A DNA stretch of 64,000 bases from Meloidogyne chitwoodi (taxonomy: Eukaryota; Nematoda; Chromadorea; Rhabditida; Meloidogynidae), in contig JACZZP010000012.1 of assembly GCA_015183035.1 (NCBI GenBank), positions 2,294,001 through 2,358,000 on the forward strand. The letters are read 5' to 3'. How positions within the stretch are numbered: position 1 is the first letter of the stretch; each line of letters begins with the position of its first letter. Below are positions 49,081 to 63,700 of the stretch, piece by piece. A program made the translations under genes and the position numbers. Under the pieces are notes generated by a model. The model was not told the DNA's origin, did not search any database, and was given only the letters and a program-made list of their open reading frames with translations.

Positions 49081-50690
49081 TTTCAGAAGCAAAGATTATG
49101 CTGTTTAAACGAATTGATTTTAATTTTTTGAACAAACAAGGAAAATTATTCTAAATGTTGAGAGAATGACTAAGCTGACTGACGAGAAATCTTTCGAGCT
49201 AATTTAGTATGATTGTTTTCAATCTATTTCATTGTGTAGAAACGGAAACGAAAGTTAAAGTGAGGTAGCTAAATGGTCGGTTAAAGAAATGACAGAAAAA
49301 TCGGAGGAAAGCATAGACCCATTGTCAGTGAGAAAACTTTTCCTGCCTCTGGGCGTCCCGACGTGCTAGCTATTATTTCCTATGTAAGTTGATCGGGACG
49401 CAACAAAGTGAGAATGTAGTTCAAGAAATGCTTAAGACATGAAAGCAGGAAAGAATAAATGCAGGGACATTAATAAAAATCGGGAAGAAACAGTTGTTTA
49501 GAGCCATATTTATTTTTCAATCGATCTGCTCATTGGAACTTTACTTCATCTTTCCAATCTACTCTTGACAAATTAATTTTTTGAGGAAATAGCTGAAAAA
49601 GTAGTTAATTTTTAGGGCTAGAATTTTCGAGCATATGTTCGGCAAAAATACCAAAACTCCATTTTTAATTTATACTTGTATGTGAAAAGAATAAAATGTA
49701 TTTGAGCTAAGTTAATAATTAAGAATAAGTTTAAAATAAGCTAAGGAAGAAAAATACATACATGAGTACGATCAGATATTTTAAAAAATAATTTAACAGA
49801 CGTGACTAATAAGCTTATGAGGTGGCCCTGTTCGGAAAGAATTTTAAACGAAAAATCTCGTCAAGTTCCAATTTGTCAAACTATAGTAAAAAAATAGGTA
49901 TATGCTTAACAAAATAGTTACTTTAACATATGTACAAGTTGCTGTAGACTAAAATATAAGAGTTGTATTCCAAAATTCATAATAAATTTCATTTTATATT
50001 TGCAAGCAAGTAATCTGATAAATAACCGTGTACATCACAGTGCTTAAGCAGCAGTTTGCACTTAAACCCAATTTTTCTGTTAAATGCGGCACTACTACTT
50101 AGGCACGGAGAGTCACTATGACAAAAAACTTGAATAAATGTTGTCATTTCGATGCAGGAGAAGGAAAAATTGTTTCATTTTTGAAAGGTTTTTGGATGGT
50201 TGGGTAAGACTGATAGTTTTGTGAGTAAATTCACAAAAGCCATGTTTCCTTCTCATCTCTGATGGAGTGGGCCAATCGTTGATGCTAAATAGCGTGGCCT
50301 TACGTGGTTGCTGCCACACCTGCCATTTAGTCCCTCCCAATTACAAATCCAAATAGAGAAATATCTGGCCGTGTATAAGTAAAAAGAATAATACTAATAA
50401 AACAAAAGATAGCTTTAAAGAGAAGTGATTCAATTTGTACAAAAGAAAGATTCGGACGAAGACATGTTTATAATTGATCGAGTTTTGTGTTTAAAAGTAA
50501 ATTTAGCAACTGGAAGATAATAGAAGCTTGAGTTGACTGTCTATTTCAAAAATCATCGCATCTGCGCAAACTCAAATATATACTGTCTAGTATTGTTGTA
50601 AAAGCGAAATGTTAAATTTAATAACTAAAATTAAATTAAAATGATTATACATAATATTTGTAAAGTTGCAGAATAATGAACCGTTATGGT
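49081..50690. other. Intergenic region before the satellite
   Basis: No gene is recognised in 1.6 kb. The first few hundred bases must include the promoter of the minus-strand gene ending at 49080. The 74-residue frame at 50116-50340 has no recognisable features. Confidence 0.5.
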
Positions 50691-51180
50691 AATTTTTTTA
50701 AAAATTTTAAAATAAAAATTTTTCAATGTTATTAAATTTTCAAAAAATATTTTCTCAAAAACTAATAAACTTTGAAATGTCTATAATAGCTCATTTGAAT
50801 CAGTGTATCAAGCTCTATCAAATGATACAATAAAATTTATGGATTTTCTGTTAGAACTTTTTTTAAAAATTTTAAAATAAAAATTTTTCAATGTTTTTAA
50901 ATTTTTAAAAAATATTTTCTCAAAAACTAATAAACTTTGGAAGGTCTATAATAGCTCATTTGAATCAGTGTATCAAGCTCTATCAAATGATACAATAAGG
51001 ATCTTCTGTTAAAACTTTTTAAAAATTTTCAAACTAAAATTTTTCAATGTTTTTAAATTTTTAAAAAATATTTTCTCAAAAACTAATAAACTTTGGAAGG
51101 TCTATCATAGCTCATTTGAATCAGTGTATCAAGCTCTATCAAATGATAAAATAAAATTTATGGATCTTATGTTAGACTTT
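50691..51180. repeat. Three-copy repeat (about 155-165 bp), inverted relative to main satellite
   Basis: Three copies start near 50695, 50862 and 51016. Each has ATTTTTCAATGTTTTTAAATT-like sequence, CTCAAAAACTAATAAACTTT and a 35-nt hairpin (50791-50825, 50956-50990, 51112-51146) with stem TCATTTGA/TCAAATGA. The hairpin aligns with the main satellite hairpin in reverse complement (AGCTCT / TATCAAATGATA words), so this block is an older, inverted relative of the array that follows. Confidence 0.85.
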
Positions 51181-51758
51181 TTTTAAAAATTTTCAAGGAA
51201 TATTTTTGAAATTTATAAAAAAATTTCCATTTGGAAATTTGCTGAATTTGGTATCATTCGAAAGAGCTCGAAAAGCTGAATCGAATGAGCTATGACATTT
51301 TAAAAACTGACGATTAGAATTCGAGAAATAGGTTCATGAACCTTAGAATTTTTTTGGAGGAAAGGAATTTTTCAAATTGAAGAAATTTTTTTTCCCTCTA
51401 TAGAATAATATTGAATTTGGTATCATTCGAAAGAGCTTAAAGAGCTGTATCGAATGAGCTATATTTTTAAAAAATCTAATGACTAGATTTCGAGAACCAG
51501 GTCCATGAACATTGGAATTTTTTGGGGGGAAGGAATACTTTAAATTGAAGAAATTTTTTTTCCCTCTATAGAATTATACTGAATTTAGTATCATTCGAAA
51601 GAGCTTTGAAAGCTGTATCGAATGAGCTATTATTAAAAAAAATTTAATGACTAGATTTCGAGAACCAGGTCCATGAACATTGGAATTTTTTGGGGGGAAG
51701 GAATACTTTAAATTGAAGAAATTTTTTTTCCCTCTATAGAATTATACTGAATTTAGTA
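51181..51758 (+). repeat. Monomeric satellite edge, 168-169 bp period
   Basis: Single diverged monomers, each with a 35-nt hairpin, start at 51254, 51423 and 51591, with the next at 51759, giving spacings of 169, 168 and 168. Each hairpin is followed by TTTGAGAACCAGGTCCATGA-like sequence and a GAATTTTTTGGGGG run. There is no fixed higher-order unit here, as expected at the edge of a homogenised array. Confidence 0.9.
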
Positions 51759-54700
51759 TCATTCGAAAGAGCTTTGAAAGCTGAATCGAATGAGCTATGA
51801 AATTCAAAAATCGTATGACTAGTTTTTGAGAACCAAGTCCATGAACATTGGAATTTTTTGGGGGAAGGAATATTTAAAACTTCGATAAAAAAATTTCCTC
51901 CGAATCATATTCGCTGTAATTTGTATCATTTGTAGAGCTCGAAAAACTGAATCGAATGAGCTATGATAGACCACCTAAATAAGAAGGCTTTGAGAGATAT
52001 GATTTTTTGAAGAAAAATTTGGGGGAGGAATATTTTTGAACTTTTATAAAAAAAATTCCATCGTTGGAAATTTGCTGAATTTAGTATCATTTGAAAGAGC
52101 TTAAAGAGCTGAATCGAATGAGCTATAAAATTCAAAAATCCATCGACTAGTTTTTGAGAAAAAATTTTTTGAAAATAGGAGTAAAGGAACACCCTTTTCT
52201 ACCTTTAAGTTTCATTGGGTGTATAAAAAATTAAACTCCAAACCTTTAAGCTTCAAAAGGTACAGAAGAGACCAGATACGGTCACATCCAAGCATTAGAG
52301 CTTCAATAGGTGTAGAAGAGACAAGCCACTTCCACTTTGGAGAGCTTGGGTTTTGGCTGGGTGTAAAAAGGGAGATGGGGGGAACAAATTTATTAACTTT
52401 TTATTTCTTTGGTATTTCTTCAAATTTTTTTCTTTTATTATGATTCTCATTCTATATTCTTCATTCTTAAGCAAAAATTATCAACCTTTAACAGAACAGT
52501 CAAAAGTTGCAAGTTGCTGAACATAGAAATTTTTTGGGGGAGAATGACTATTTTGAATTTTTGTAAAAAAAATCTGTAGGTAAGTTTCGTATGAGTCATA
52601 TATCATTCGAAAGAGGATTTAATTCTGAATATATTGAAGCTGGAATGAATATTTTTTGAAGAAAATTCAGTAAGTTATGAGACTTGTTCCGAAAATTTCA
52701 GACTTGTTCCGAAAAAATAATTTGGGAGGTTCAACCGCGGCTAACTTATTATCGACAAAATATTTCTATATGATTCATATATCATTCGAAAGAGCTTTGA
52801 AAGCTGAATCGAATGAGCTATGAAATTCAAAAATCGTATGACTAGTTTTTGAGAACCAAGTCCATGAACATTGGAATTTTTTGGGGGAAGGAATATTTAA
52901 AACTTCGATAAAAAAATTTCCTCCGAATCATATTCGCTGTAATTTGTATCATTTGTAGAGCTCGAAAAACTGAATCGAATGAGCTATGATAGACCACCTA
53001 AATAAGAAGGCTTTGAGAGATATGATTTTTTGAAGAAAAATTTGGGGGAGGAATATTTTTGAACTTTTATAAAAAAAATTCCATCGTTGGAAATTTGCTG
53101 AATTTAGTATCATTTGAAAGAGCTTAAAGAGCTGAATCGAATGAGCTATAAAATTCAAAAATCCATCGACTAGTTTTTGAGAAAAAATTTTTTGAAAATA
53201 GAAGGAGTAAAGGAACACCCTTTTCTACCTTTAAGTTTCATTGGGTGTATAAAAAATTAAACTCCAAACCTTTAAGCTTCAAAAGGTACAGAAGAGACCA
53301 GATACGGTCACATCCAAGCATTAGAGCTTCAATAGGTGTAGAAGAGACAAGCCACTTCCACTTTGGAGAGCTTGGGTTTTGGCTGGGTGTAAAAAGGGAG
53401 ATGGGGGGAACAAATTTATTAACTTTTTATTTCTTTGGTATTTCTTCAAATTTTTTTCTTTTATTATGATTCTCATTCTATATTCTTCATTCTTAAGCAA
53501 AAATTATCAACCTTTAACAGAACAGTCAAAAGTTGCAAGTTGCTGAACATAGAAATTTTTTGGGGGAGAATGACTATTTTGAATTTTTGTAAAAAAAATC
53601 TGTAGGTAAGTTTCGTATGAGTCATATATCATTCGAAAGAGGATTTAATTCTGAATATATTGAAGCTGGAATGAATATTTTTTGAAGAAAATTCAGTAAG
53701 TTATGAGACTTGTTCCGAAAATTTCAGACTTGTTCCGAAAAAATAATTTGGGAGGTTCAACCGCGGCTAACTTATTATCGACAAAATATTTCTATATGAT
53801 TCATATATCATTCGAAAGAGCTTTGAAAGCTGAATCGAATGAGCTATGAAATTCAAAAATCGTATGACTAGTTTTTGAGAACCAAGTCCATGAACATTGG
53901 AATTTTTTGGGGGAAGGAATATTTAAAACTTCGATAAAAAAATTTCCTCCGAATCATATTCGCTGTAATTTGTATCATTTGTAGAGCTCGAAAAACTGAA
54001 TCGAATGAGCTATGATAGACCACCTAAATAAGAAGGCTTTGAGAGATATGATTTTTTGAAGAAAAATTTGGGGGAGGAATATTTTTGAACTTTTATAAAA
54101 AAAATTCCATCGTTGGAAATTTGCTGAATTTAGTATCATTTGAAAGAGCTTAAAGAGCTGAATCGAATGAGCTATAAAATTCAAAAATCCATCGACTAGT
54201 TTTTGAGAAAAAATTTTTTGAAAATAGAAGGAGTAAAGGAACACCCTTTTCTACCTTTAAGTTTCATTGGGTGTATAAAAAATTAAACTCCAAACCTTTA
54301 AGCTTCAAAAGGTACAGAAGAGACCAGATACGGTCACATCCAAGCATTAGAGCTTCAATAGGTGTAGAAGAGACAAGCCACTTCCACTTTGGAGAGCTTG
54401 GGTTTTGGCTGGGTGTAAAAAGGGAGATGGGGGGAACAAATTTATTAACTTTTTATTTCTTTGGTATTTCTTCAAATTTTTTTCTTTTATTATGATTCTC
54501 ATTCTATATTCTTCATTCTTAAGCAAAAATTATCAACCTTTAACAGAACAGTCAAAAGTTGCAAGTTGCTGAACATAGAAATTTTTTGGGGGAGAATGAC
54601 TATTTTGAATTTTTGTAAAAAAAATCTGTAGGTAAGTTTCGTATGAGTCATATATCATTCGAAAGAGGATTTAATTCTGAATATATTGAAGCTGGAATGA

Positions 54701-57700
54701 ATATTTTTTGAAGAAAATTCAGTAAGTTATGAGACTTGTTCCGAAAATTTCAGACTTGTTCCGAAAAAATAATTTGGGAGGTTCAACCGCGGCTAACTTA
54801 TTATCGACAAAATATTTCTATATGATTCATATATCATTCGAAAGAGCTTTGAAAGCTGAATCGAATGAGCTATGAAATTCAAAAATCGTATGACTAGTTT
54901 TTGAGAACCAAGTCCATGAACATTGGAATTTTTTGGGGGAAGGAATATTTAAAACTTCGATAAAAAAATTTCCTCCGAATCATATTCGCTGTAATTTGTA
55001 TCATTTGTAGAGCTCGAAAAACTGAATCGAATGAGCTATGATAGACCACCTAAATAAGAAGGCTTTGAGAGATATGATTTTTTGAAGAAAAATTTGGGGG
55101 AGGAATATTTTTGAACTTTTATAAAAAAAATTCCATCGTTGGAAATTTGCTGAATTTAGTATCATTTGAAAGAGCTTAAAGAGCTGAATCGAATGAGCTA
55201 TAAAATTCAAAAATCCATCGACTAGTTTTTGAGAAAAAATTTTTTGAAAATAGAAGGAGTAAAGGAACACCCTTTTCTACCTTTAAGTTTCATTGGGTGT
55301 ATAAAAAATTAAACTCCAAACCTTTAAGCTTCAAAAGGTACAGAAGAGACCAGATACGGTCACATCCAAGCATTAGAGCTTCAATAGGTGTAGAAGAGAC
55401 AAGCCACTTCCACTTTGGAGAGCTTGGGTTTTGGCTGGGTGTAAAAAGGGAGATGGGGGGAACAAATTTATTAACTTTTTATTTCTTTGGTATTTCTTCA
55501 AATTTTTTTCTTTTATTATGATTCTCATTCTATATTCTTCATTCTTAAGCAAAAATTATCAACCTTTAACAGAACAGTCAAAAGTTGCAAGTTGCTGAAC
55601 ATAGAAATTTTTTGGGGGAGAATGACTATTTTGAATTTTTGTAAAAAAAATCTGTAGGTAAGTTTCGTATGAGTCATATATCATTCGAAAGAGGATTTAA
55701 TTCTGAATATATTGAAGCTGGAATGAATATTTTTTGAAGAAAATTCAGTAAGTTATGAGACTTGTTCCGAAAATTTCAGACTTGTTCCGAAAAAATAATT
55801 TGGGAGGTTCAACCGCGGCTAACTTATTATCGACAAAATATTTCTATATGATTCATATATCATTCGAAAGAGCTTTGAAAGCTGAATCGAATGAGCTATG
55901 AAATTCAAAAATCGTATGACTAGTTTTTGAGAACCAAGTCCATGAACATTGGAATTTTTTGGGGGAAGGAATATTTAAAACTTCGATAAAAAAATTTCCT
56001 CCGAATCATATTCGCTGTAATTTGTATCATTTGTAGAGCTCGAAAAACTGAATCGAATGAGCTATGATAGACCACCTAAATAAGAAGGCTTTGAGAGATA
56101 TGATTTTTTGAAGAAAAATTTGGGGGAGGAATATTTTTGAACTTTTATAAAAAAAATTCCATCGTTGGAAATTTGCTGAATTTAGTATCATTTGAAAGAG
56201 CTTAAAGAGCTGAATCGAATGAGCTATAAAATTCAAAAATCCATCGACTAGTTTTTGAGAAAAAATTTTTTGAAAATAGAAGGAGTAAAGGAACACCCTT
56301 TTCTACCTTTAAGTTTCATTGGGTGTATAAAAAATTAAACTCCAAACCTTTAAGCTTCAAAAGGTACAGAAGAGACCAGATACGGTCACATCCAAGCATT
56401 AGAGCTTCAATAGGTGTAGAAGAGACAAGCCACTTCCACTTTGGAGAGCTTGGGTTTTGGCTGGGTGTAAAAAGGGAGATGGGGGGAACAAATTTATTAA
56501 CTTTTTATTTCTTTGGTATTTCTTCAAATTTTTTTCTTTTATTATGATTCTCATTCTATATTCTTCATTCTTAAGCAAAAATTATCAACCTTTAACAGAA
56601 CAGTCAAAAGTTGCAAGTTGCTGAACATAGAAATTTTTTGGGGGAGAATGACTATTTTGAATTTTTGTAAAAAAAATCTGTAGGTAAGTTTCGTATGAGT
56701 CATATATCATTCGAAAGAGGATTTAATTCTGAATATATTGAAGCTGGAATGAATATTTTTTGAAGAAAATTCAGTAAGTTATGAGACTTGTTCCGAAAAT
56801 TTCAGACTTGTTCCGAAAAAATAATTTGGGAGGTTCAACCGCGGCTAACTTATTATCGACAAAATATTTCTATATGATTCATATATCATTCGAAAGAGCT
56901 TTGAAAGCTGAATCGAATGAGCTATGAAATTCAAAAATCGTATGACTAGTTTTTGAGAACCAAGTCCATGAACATTGGAATTTTTTGGGGGAAGGAATAT
57001 TTAAAACTTCGATAAAAAAATTTCCTCCGAATCATATTCGCTGTAATTTGTATCATTTGTAGAGCTCGAAAAACTGAATCGAATGAGCTATGATAGACCA
57101 CCTAAATAAGAAGGCTTTGAGAGATATGATTTTTTGAAGAAAAATTTGGGGGAGGAATATTTTTGAACTTTTATAAAAAAAATTCCATCGTTGGAAATTT
57201 GCTGAATTTAGTATCATTTGAAAGAGCTTAAAGAGCTGAATCGAATGAGCTATAAAATTCAAAAATCCATCGACTAGTTTTTGAGAAAAAATTTTTTGAA
57301 AATAGAAGGAGTAAAGGAACACCCTTTTCTACCTTTAAGTTTCATTGGGTGTATAAAAAATTAAACTCCAAACCTTTAAGCTTCAAAAGGTACAGAAGAG
57401 ACCAGATACGGTCACATCCAAGCATTAGAGCTTCAATAGGTGTAGAAGAGACAAGCCACTTCCACTTTGGAGAGCTTGGGTTTTGGCTGGGTGTAAAAAG
57501 GGAGATGGGGGGAACAAATTTATTAACTTTTTATTTCTTTGGTATTTCTTCAAATTTTTTTCTTTTATTATGATTCTCATTCTATATTCTTCATTCTTAA
57601 GCAAAAATTATCAACCTTTAACAGAACAGTCAAAAGTTGCAAGTTGCTGAACATAGAAATTTTTTGGGGGAGAATGACTATTTTGAATTTTTGTAAAAAA

Positions 57701-60700
57701 AATCTGTAGGTAAGTTTCGTATGAGTCATATATCATTCGAAAGAGGATTTAATTCTGAATATATTGAAGCTGGAATGAATATTTTTTGAAGAAAATTCAG
57801 TAAGTTATGAGACTTGTTCCGAAAATTTCAGACTTGTTCCGAAAAAATAATTTGGGAGGTTCAACCGCGGCTAACTTATTATCGACAAAATATTTCTATA
57901 TGATTCATATATCATTCGAAAGAGCTTTGAAAGCTGAATCGAATGAGCTATGAAATTCAAAAATCGTATGACTAGTTTTTGAGAACCAAGTCCATGAACA
58001 TTGGAATTTTTTGGGGGAAGGAATATTTAAAACTTCGATAAAAAAATTTCCTCCGAATCATATTCGCTGTAATTTGTATCATTTGTAGAGCTCGAAAAAC
58101 TGAATCGAATGAGCTATGATAGACCACCTAAATAAGAAGGCTTTGAGAGATATGATTTTTTGAAGAAAAATTTGGGGGAGGAATATTTTTGAACTTTTAT
58201 AAAAAAAATTCCATCGTTGGAAATTTGCTGAATTTAGTATCATTTGAAAGAGCTTAAAGAGCTGAATCGAATGAGCTATAAAATTCAAAAATCCATCGAC
58301 TAGTTTTTGAGAAAAAATTTTTTGAAAATAGAAGGAGTAAAGGAACACCCTTTTCTACCTTTAAGTTTCATTGGGTGTATAAAAAATTAAACTCCAAACC
58401 TTTAAGCTTCAAAAGGTACAGAAGAGACCAGATACGGTCACATCCAAGCATTAGAGCTTCAATAGGTGTAGAAGAGACAAGCCACTTCCACTTTGGAGAG
58501 CTTGGGTTTTGGCTGGGTGTAAAAAGGGAGATGGGGGGAACAAATTTATTAACTTTTTATTTCTTTGGTATTTCTTCAAATTTTTTTCTTTTATTATGAT
58601 TCTCATTCTATATTCTTCATTCTTAAGCAAAAATTATCAACCTTTAACAGAACAGTCAAAAGTTGCAAGTTGCTGAACATAGAAATTTTTTGGGGGAGAA
58701 TGACTATTTTGAATTTTTGTAAAAAAAATCTGTAGGTAAGTTTCGTATGAGTCATATATCATTCGAAAGAGGATTTAATTCTGAATATATTGAAGCTGGA
58801 ATGAATATTTTTTGAAGAAAATTCAGTAAGTTATGAGACTTGTTCCGAAAATTTCAGACTTGTTCCGAAAAAATAATTTGGGAGGTTCAACCGCGGCTAA
58901 CTTATTATCGACAAAATATTTCTATATGATTCATATATCATTCGAAAGAGCTTTGAAAGCTGAATCGAATGAGCTATGAAATTCAAAAATCGTATGACTA
59001 GTTTTTGAGAACCAAGTCCATGAACATTGGAATTTTTTGGGGGAAGGAATATTTAAAACTTCGATAAAAAAATTTCCTCCGAATCATATTCGCTGTAATT
59101 TGTATCATTTGTAGAGCTCGAAAAACTGAATCGAATGAGCTATGATAGACCACCTAAATAAGAAGGCTTTGAGAGATATGATTTTTTGAAGAAAAATTTG
59201 GGGGAGGAATATTTTTGAACTTTTATAAAAAAAATTCCATCGTTGGAAATTTGCTGAATTTAGTATCATTTGAAAGAGCTTAAAGAGCTGAATCGAATGA
59301 GCTATAAAATTCAAAAATCCATCGACTAGTTTTTGAGAAAAAATTTTTTGAAAATAGAAGGAGTAAAGGAACACCCTTTTCTACCTTTAAGTTTCATTGG
59401 GTGTATAAAAAATTAAACTCCAAACCTTTAAGCTTCAAAAGGTACAGAAGAGACCAGATACGGTCACATCCAAGCATTAGAGCTTCAATAGGTGTAGAAG
59501 AGACAAGCCACTTCCACTTTGGAGAGCTTGGGTTTTGGCTGGGTGTAAAAAGGGAGATGGGGGGAACAAATTTATTAACTTTTTATTTCTTTGGTATTTC
59601 TTCAAATTTTTTTCTTTTATTATGATTCTCATTCTATATTCTTCATTCTTAAGCAAAAATTATCAACCTTTAACAGAACAGTCAAAAGTTGCAAGTTGCT
59701 GAACATAGAAATTTTTTGGGGGAGAATGACTATTTTGAATTTTTGTAAAAAAAATCTGTAGGTAAGTTTCGTATGAGTCATATATCATTCGAAAGAGGAT
59801 TTAATTCTGAATATATTGAAGCTGGAATGAATATTTTTTGAAGAAAATTCAGTAAGTTATGAGACTTGTTCCGAAAATTTCAGACTTGTTCCGAAAAAAT
59901 AATTTGGGAGGTTCAACCGCGGCTAACTTATTATCGACAAAATATTTCTATATGATTCATATATCATTCGAAAGAGCTTTGAAAGCTGAATCGAATGAGC
60001 TATGAAATTCAAAAATCGTATGACTAGTTTTTGAGAAACAGGGTCCGGAACATAGAAATTTTTTGGGGGGAGAATGGATACTTTGAGTTTTTTAAAAAAA
60101 ATTCTGTAAGTAAGTTATGGATGAGTCATCTCTCATTCGAAAGAGGATGAAGAGGTGAATCGAACAAGCTATTGAAATCAAGCAACTTACAGACAGAACT
60201 CGAGAAACAGGTTCATGAACATAGAAATTTTTTTGGGGGAAAAAATTTTTTAAATTGAAGAAATTTTTTTTCCCTCTGAGAAAGTATACTGAATTTAGTA
60301 TCATTCGAAAGAGCTTAAAGAGCTGTATCGAATGAGCTATGAAAATCAAAAATCGTATGACTAGTTTTTGAGAACCAAGTCCATGAACCTTGGAATTTTT
60401 TGGGGGTGAAGGAATATTTAAAACTTCGATAAAAAAATTTCCTCGGAAGCATATTCGCTGTAATTTGTATCATTTGTAGAGCTCGAAAAACTGAATCGAA
60501 TGAGCTATGATAGACCTCCTAAATAAGAAGGCTTTGAGAGATATGATTTTTTGAAGAAAAATTTGGGGGAGGAATATTTTTGAACTTTTATAAAAAAAAT
60601 TCCATCGTTGGAAATTTGCTGAATTTAGTATCATTTGAAAGAGCTTAAAGAGCTGAATCGAATGAGCTATAAAATTCAAAAATCCATCGACTAGTTTTTG

Positions 60701-63700
60701 AGAAAAAATTTTTTGAAAATAGAAGGAGTAAAGGAACACCCTTTTCTACCTTTAAGTTTCATTGGGTGTATAAAAAATTAAACTCCAAACCTTTAAGCTT
60801 CAAAAGGTACAGAAGAGACCAGATACGGTCACATCCAAGCATTAGAGCTTCAATAGGTGTAGAAGAGACAAGCCACTTCCACTTTGGAGAGCTTGGGTTT
60901 TGGCTGGGTGTAAAAAGGGAGATGGGGGGAACAAATTTATTAACTTTTTATTTCTTTGGTATTTCTTCAAATTTTTTTCTTTTATTATGATTCTCATTCT
61001 ATATTCTTCATTCTTAAGCAAAAATTATCAACCTTTAACAGAACAGTCAAAAGTTGCAAGTTGCTGAACATAGAAATTTTTTGGGGGAGAATGACTATTT
61101 TGAATTTTTGTAAAAAAAATCTGTAGGTAAGTTTCGTATGAGTCATATATCATTCGAAAGAGGATTTAATTCTGAATATATTGAAGCTGGAATGAATATT
61201 TTTTGAAGAAAATTCAGTAAGTTATGAGACTTGTTCCGAAAATTTCAGACTTGTTCCGAAAAAATAATTTGGGAGGTTCAACCGCGGCTAACTTATTATC
61301 GACAAAATATTTCTATATGATTCATATATCATTCGAAAGAGCTTTGAAAGCTGAATCGAATGAGCTATGAAATTCAAAAATCGTATGACTAGTTTTTGAG
61401 AAACAGGGTCCGGAACATAGAAATTTTTTGGGGGGAGAATGGATACTTTGAGTTTTTTAAAAAAAATTCTGTAAGTAAGTTATGGATGAGTCATCTCTCA
61501 TTCGAAAGAGGATGAAGAGGTGAATCGAACAAGCTATTGAAATCAAGCAACTTACAGACAGAACTCGAGAAACAGGTTCATGAACATAGAAATTTTTTTG
61601 GGGGAAAAAATTTTTTAAATTGAAGAAATTTTTTTTCCCTCTGAGAAAGTATACTGAATTTAGTATCATTCGAAAGAGCTTAAAGAGCTGTATCGAATGA
61701 GCTATGAAAATCAAAAATCGTATGACTAGTTTTTGAGAACCAAGTCCATGAACCTTGGAATTTTTTGGGGGTGAAGGAATATTTAAAACTTCGATAAAAA
61801 AATTTCCTCGGAAGCATATTCGCTGTAATTTGTATCATTTGTAGAGCTCGAAAAACTGAATCGAATGAGCTATGATAGACCTCCTAAATAAGAAGGCTTT
61901 GAGAGATATGATTTTTTGAAGAAAAATTTGGGGGAGGAATATTTTTGAACTTTTATAAAAAAAATTCCATCGTTGGAAATTTGCTGAATTTAGTATCATT
62001 TGAAAGAGCTTAAAGAGCTGAATCGAATGAGCTATAAAATTCAAAAATCCATCGACTAGTTTTTGAGAAAAAATTTTTTGAAAATAGAAGGAGTAAAGGA
62101 ACACCCTTTTCTACCTTTAAGTTTCATTGGGTGTATAAAAAATTAAACTCCAAACCTTTAAGCTTCAAAAGGTACAGAAGAGACCAGATACGGTCACATC
62201 CAAGCATTAGAGCTTCAATAGGTGTAGAAGAGACAAGCCACTTCCACTTTGGAGAGCTTGGGTTTTGGCTGGGTGTAAAAAGGGAGATGGGGGGAACAAA
62301 TTTATTAACTTTTTATTTCTTTGGTATTTCTTCAAATTTTTTTCTTTTATTATGATTCTCATTCTATATTCTTCATTCTTAAGCAAAAATTATCAACCTT
62401 TAACAGAACAGTCAAAAGTTGCAAGTTGCTGAACATAGAAATTTTTTGGGGGAGAATGACTATTTTGAATTTTTGTAAAAAAAATCTGTAGGTAAGTTTC
62501 GTATGAGTCATATATCATTCGAAAGAGGATTTAATTCTGAATATATTGAAGCTGGAATGAATATTTTTTGAAGAAAATTCAGTAAGTTATGAGACTTGTT
62601 CCGAAAATTTCAGACTTGTTCCGAAAAAATAATTTGGGAGGTTCAACCGCGGCTAACTTATTATCGACAAAATATTTCTATATGATTCATATATCATTCG
62701 AAAGAGCTTTGAAAGCTGAATCGAATGAGCTATGAAATTCAAAAATCGTATGACTAGTTTTTGAGAACCAAGTCCATGAACATTGGAATTTTTTGGGGGA
62801 AGGAATATTTAAAACTTCGATAAAAAAATTTCCTCCGAATCATATTCGCTGTAATTTGTATCATTTGTAGAGCTCGAAAAACTGAATCGAATGAGCTATG
62901 ATAGACCACCTAAATAAGAAGGCTTTGAGAGATATGATTTTTTGAAGAAAAATTTGGGGGAGGAATATTTTTGAACTTTTATAAAAAAAATTCCATCGTT
63001 GGAAATTTGCTGAATTTAGTATCATTTGAAAGAGCTTAAAGAGCTGAATCGAATGAGCTATAAAATTCAAAAATCCATCGACTAGTTTTTGAGAAAAAAT
63101 TTTTTGAAAATAGAAGGAGTAAAGGAACACCCTTTTCTACCTTTAAGTTTCATTGGGTGTATAAAAAATTAAACTCCAAACCTTTAAGCTTCAAAAGGTA
63201 CAGAAGAGACCAGATACGGTCACATCCAAGCATTAGAGCTTCAATAGGTGTAGAAGAGACAAGCCACTTCCACTTTGGAGAGCTTGGGTTTTGGCTGGGT
63301 GTAAAAAGGGAGATGGGGGGAACAAATTTATTAACTTTTTATTTCTTTGGTATTTCTTCAAATTTTTTTCTTTTATTATGATTCTCATTCTATATTCTTC
63401 ATTCTTAAGCAAAAATTATCAACCTTTAACAGAACAGTCAAAAGTTGCAAGTTGCTGAACATAGAAATTTTTTGGGGGAGAATGACTATTTTGAATTTTT
63501 GTAAAAAAAATCTGTAGGTAAGTTTCGTATGAGTCATATATCATTCGAAAGAGGATTTAATTCTGAATATATTGAAGCTGGAATGAATATTTTTTGAAGA
63601 AAATTCAGTAAGTTATGAGACTTGTTCCGAAAATTTCAGACTTGTTCCGAAAAAATAATTTGGGAGGTTCAACCGCGGCTAACTTATTATCGACAAAATA

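Noticed and set aside
49381..50690. Possible gene between the unknown minus-strand gene and the satellite
   Set aside because: Only short frames without splice-compatible neighbours or recognisable motifs.
51926..63381. Repeated 89-residue (minus) and 74-residue (plus) open frames in every satellite unit
   Set aside because: They recur only because the units are nearly identical copies. There are no splice, promoter or domain features, and the same frames are broken or altered in diverged edge monomers. Conservation reflects array homogenisation, not protein selection.
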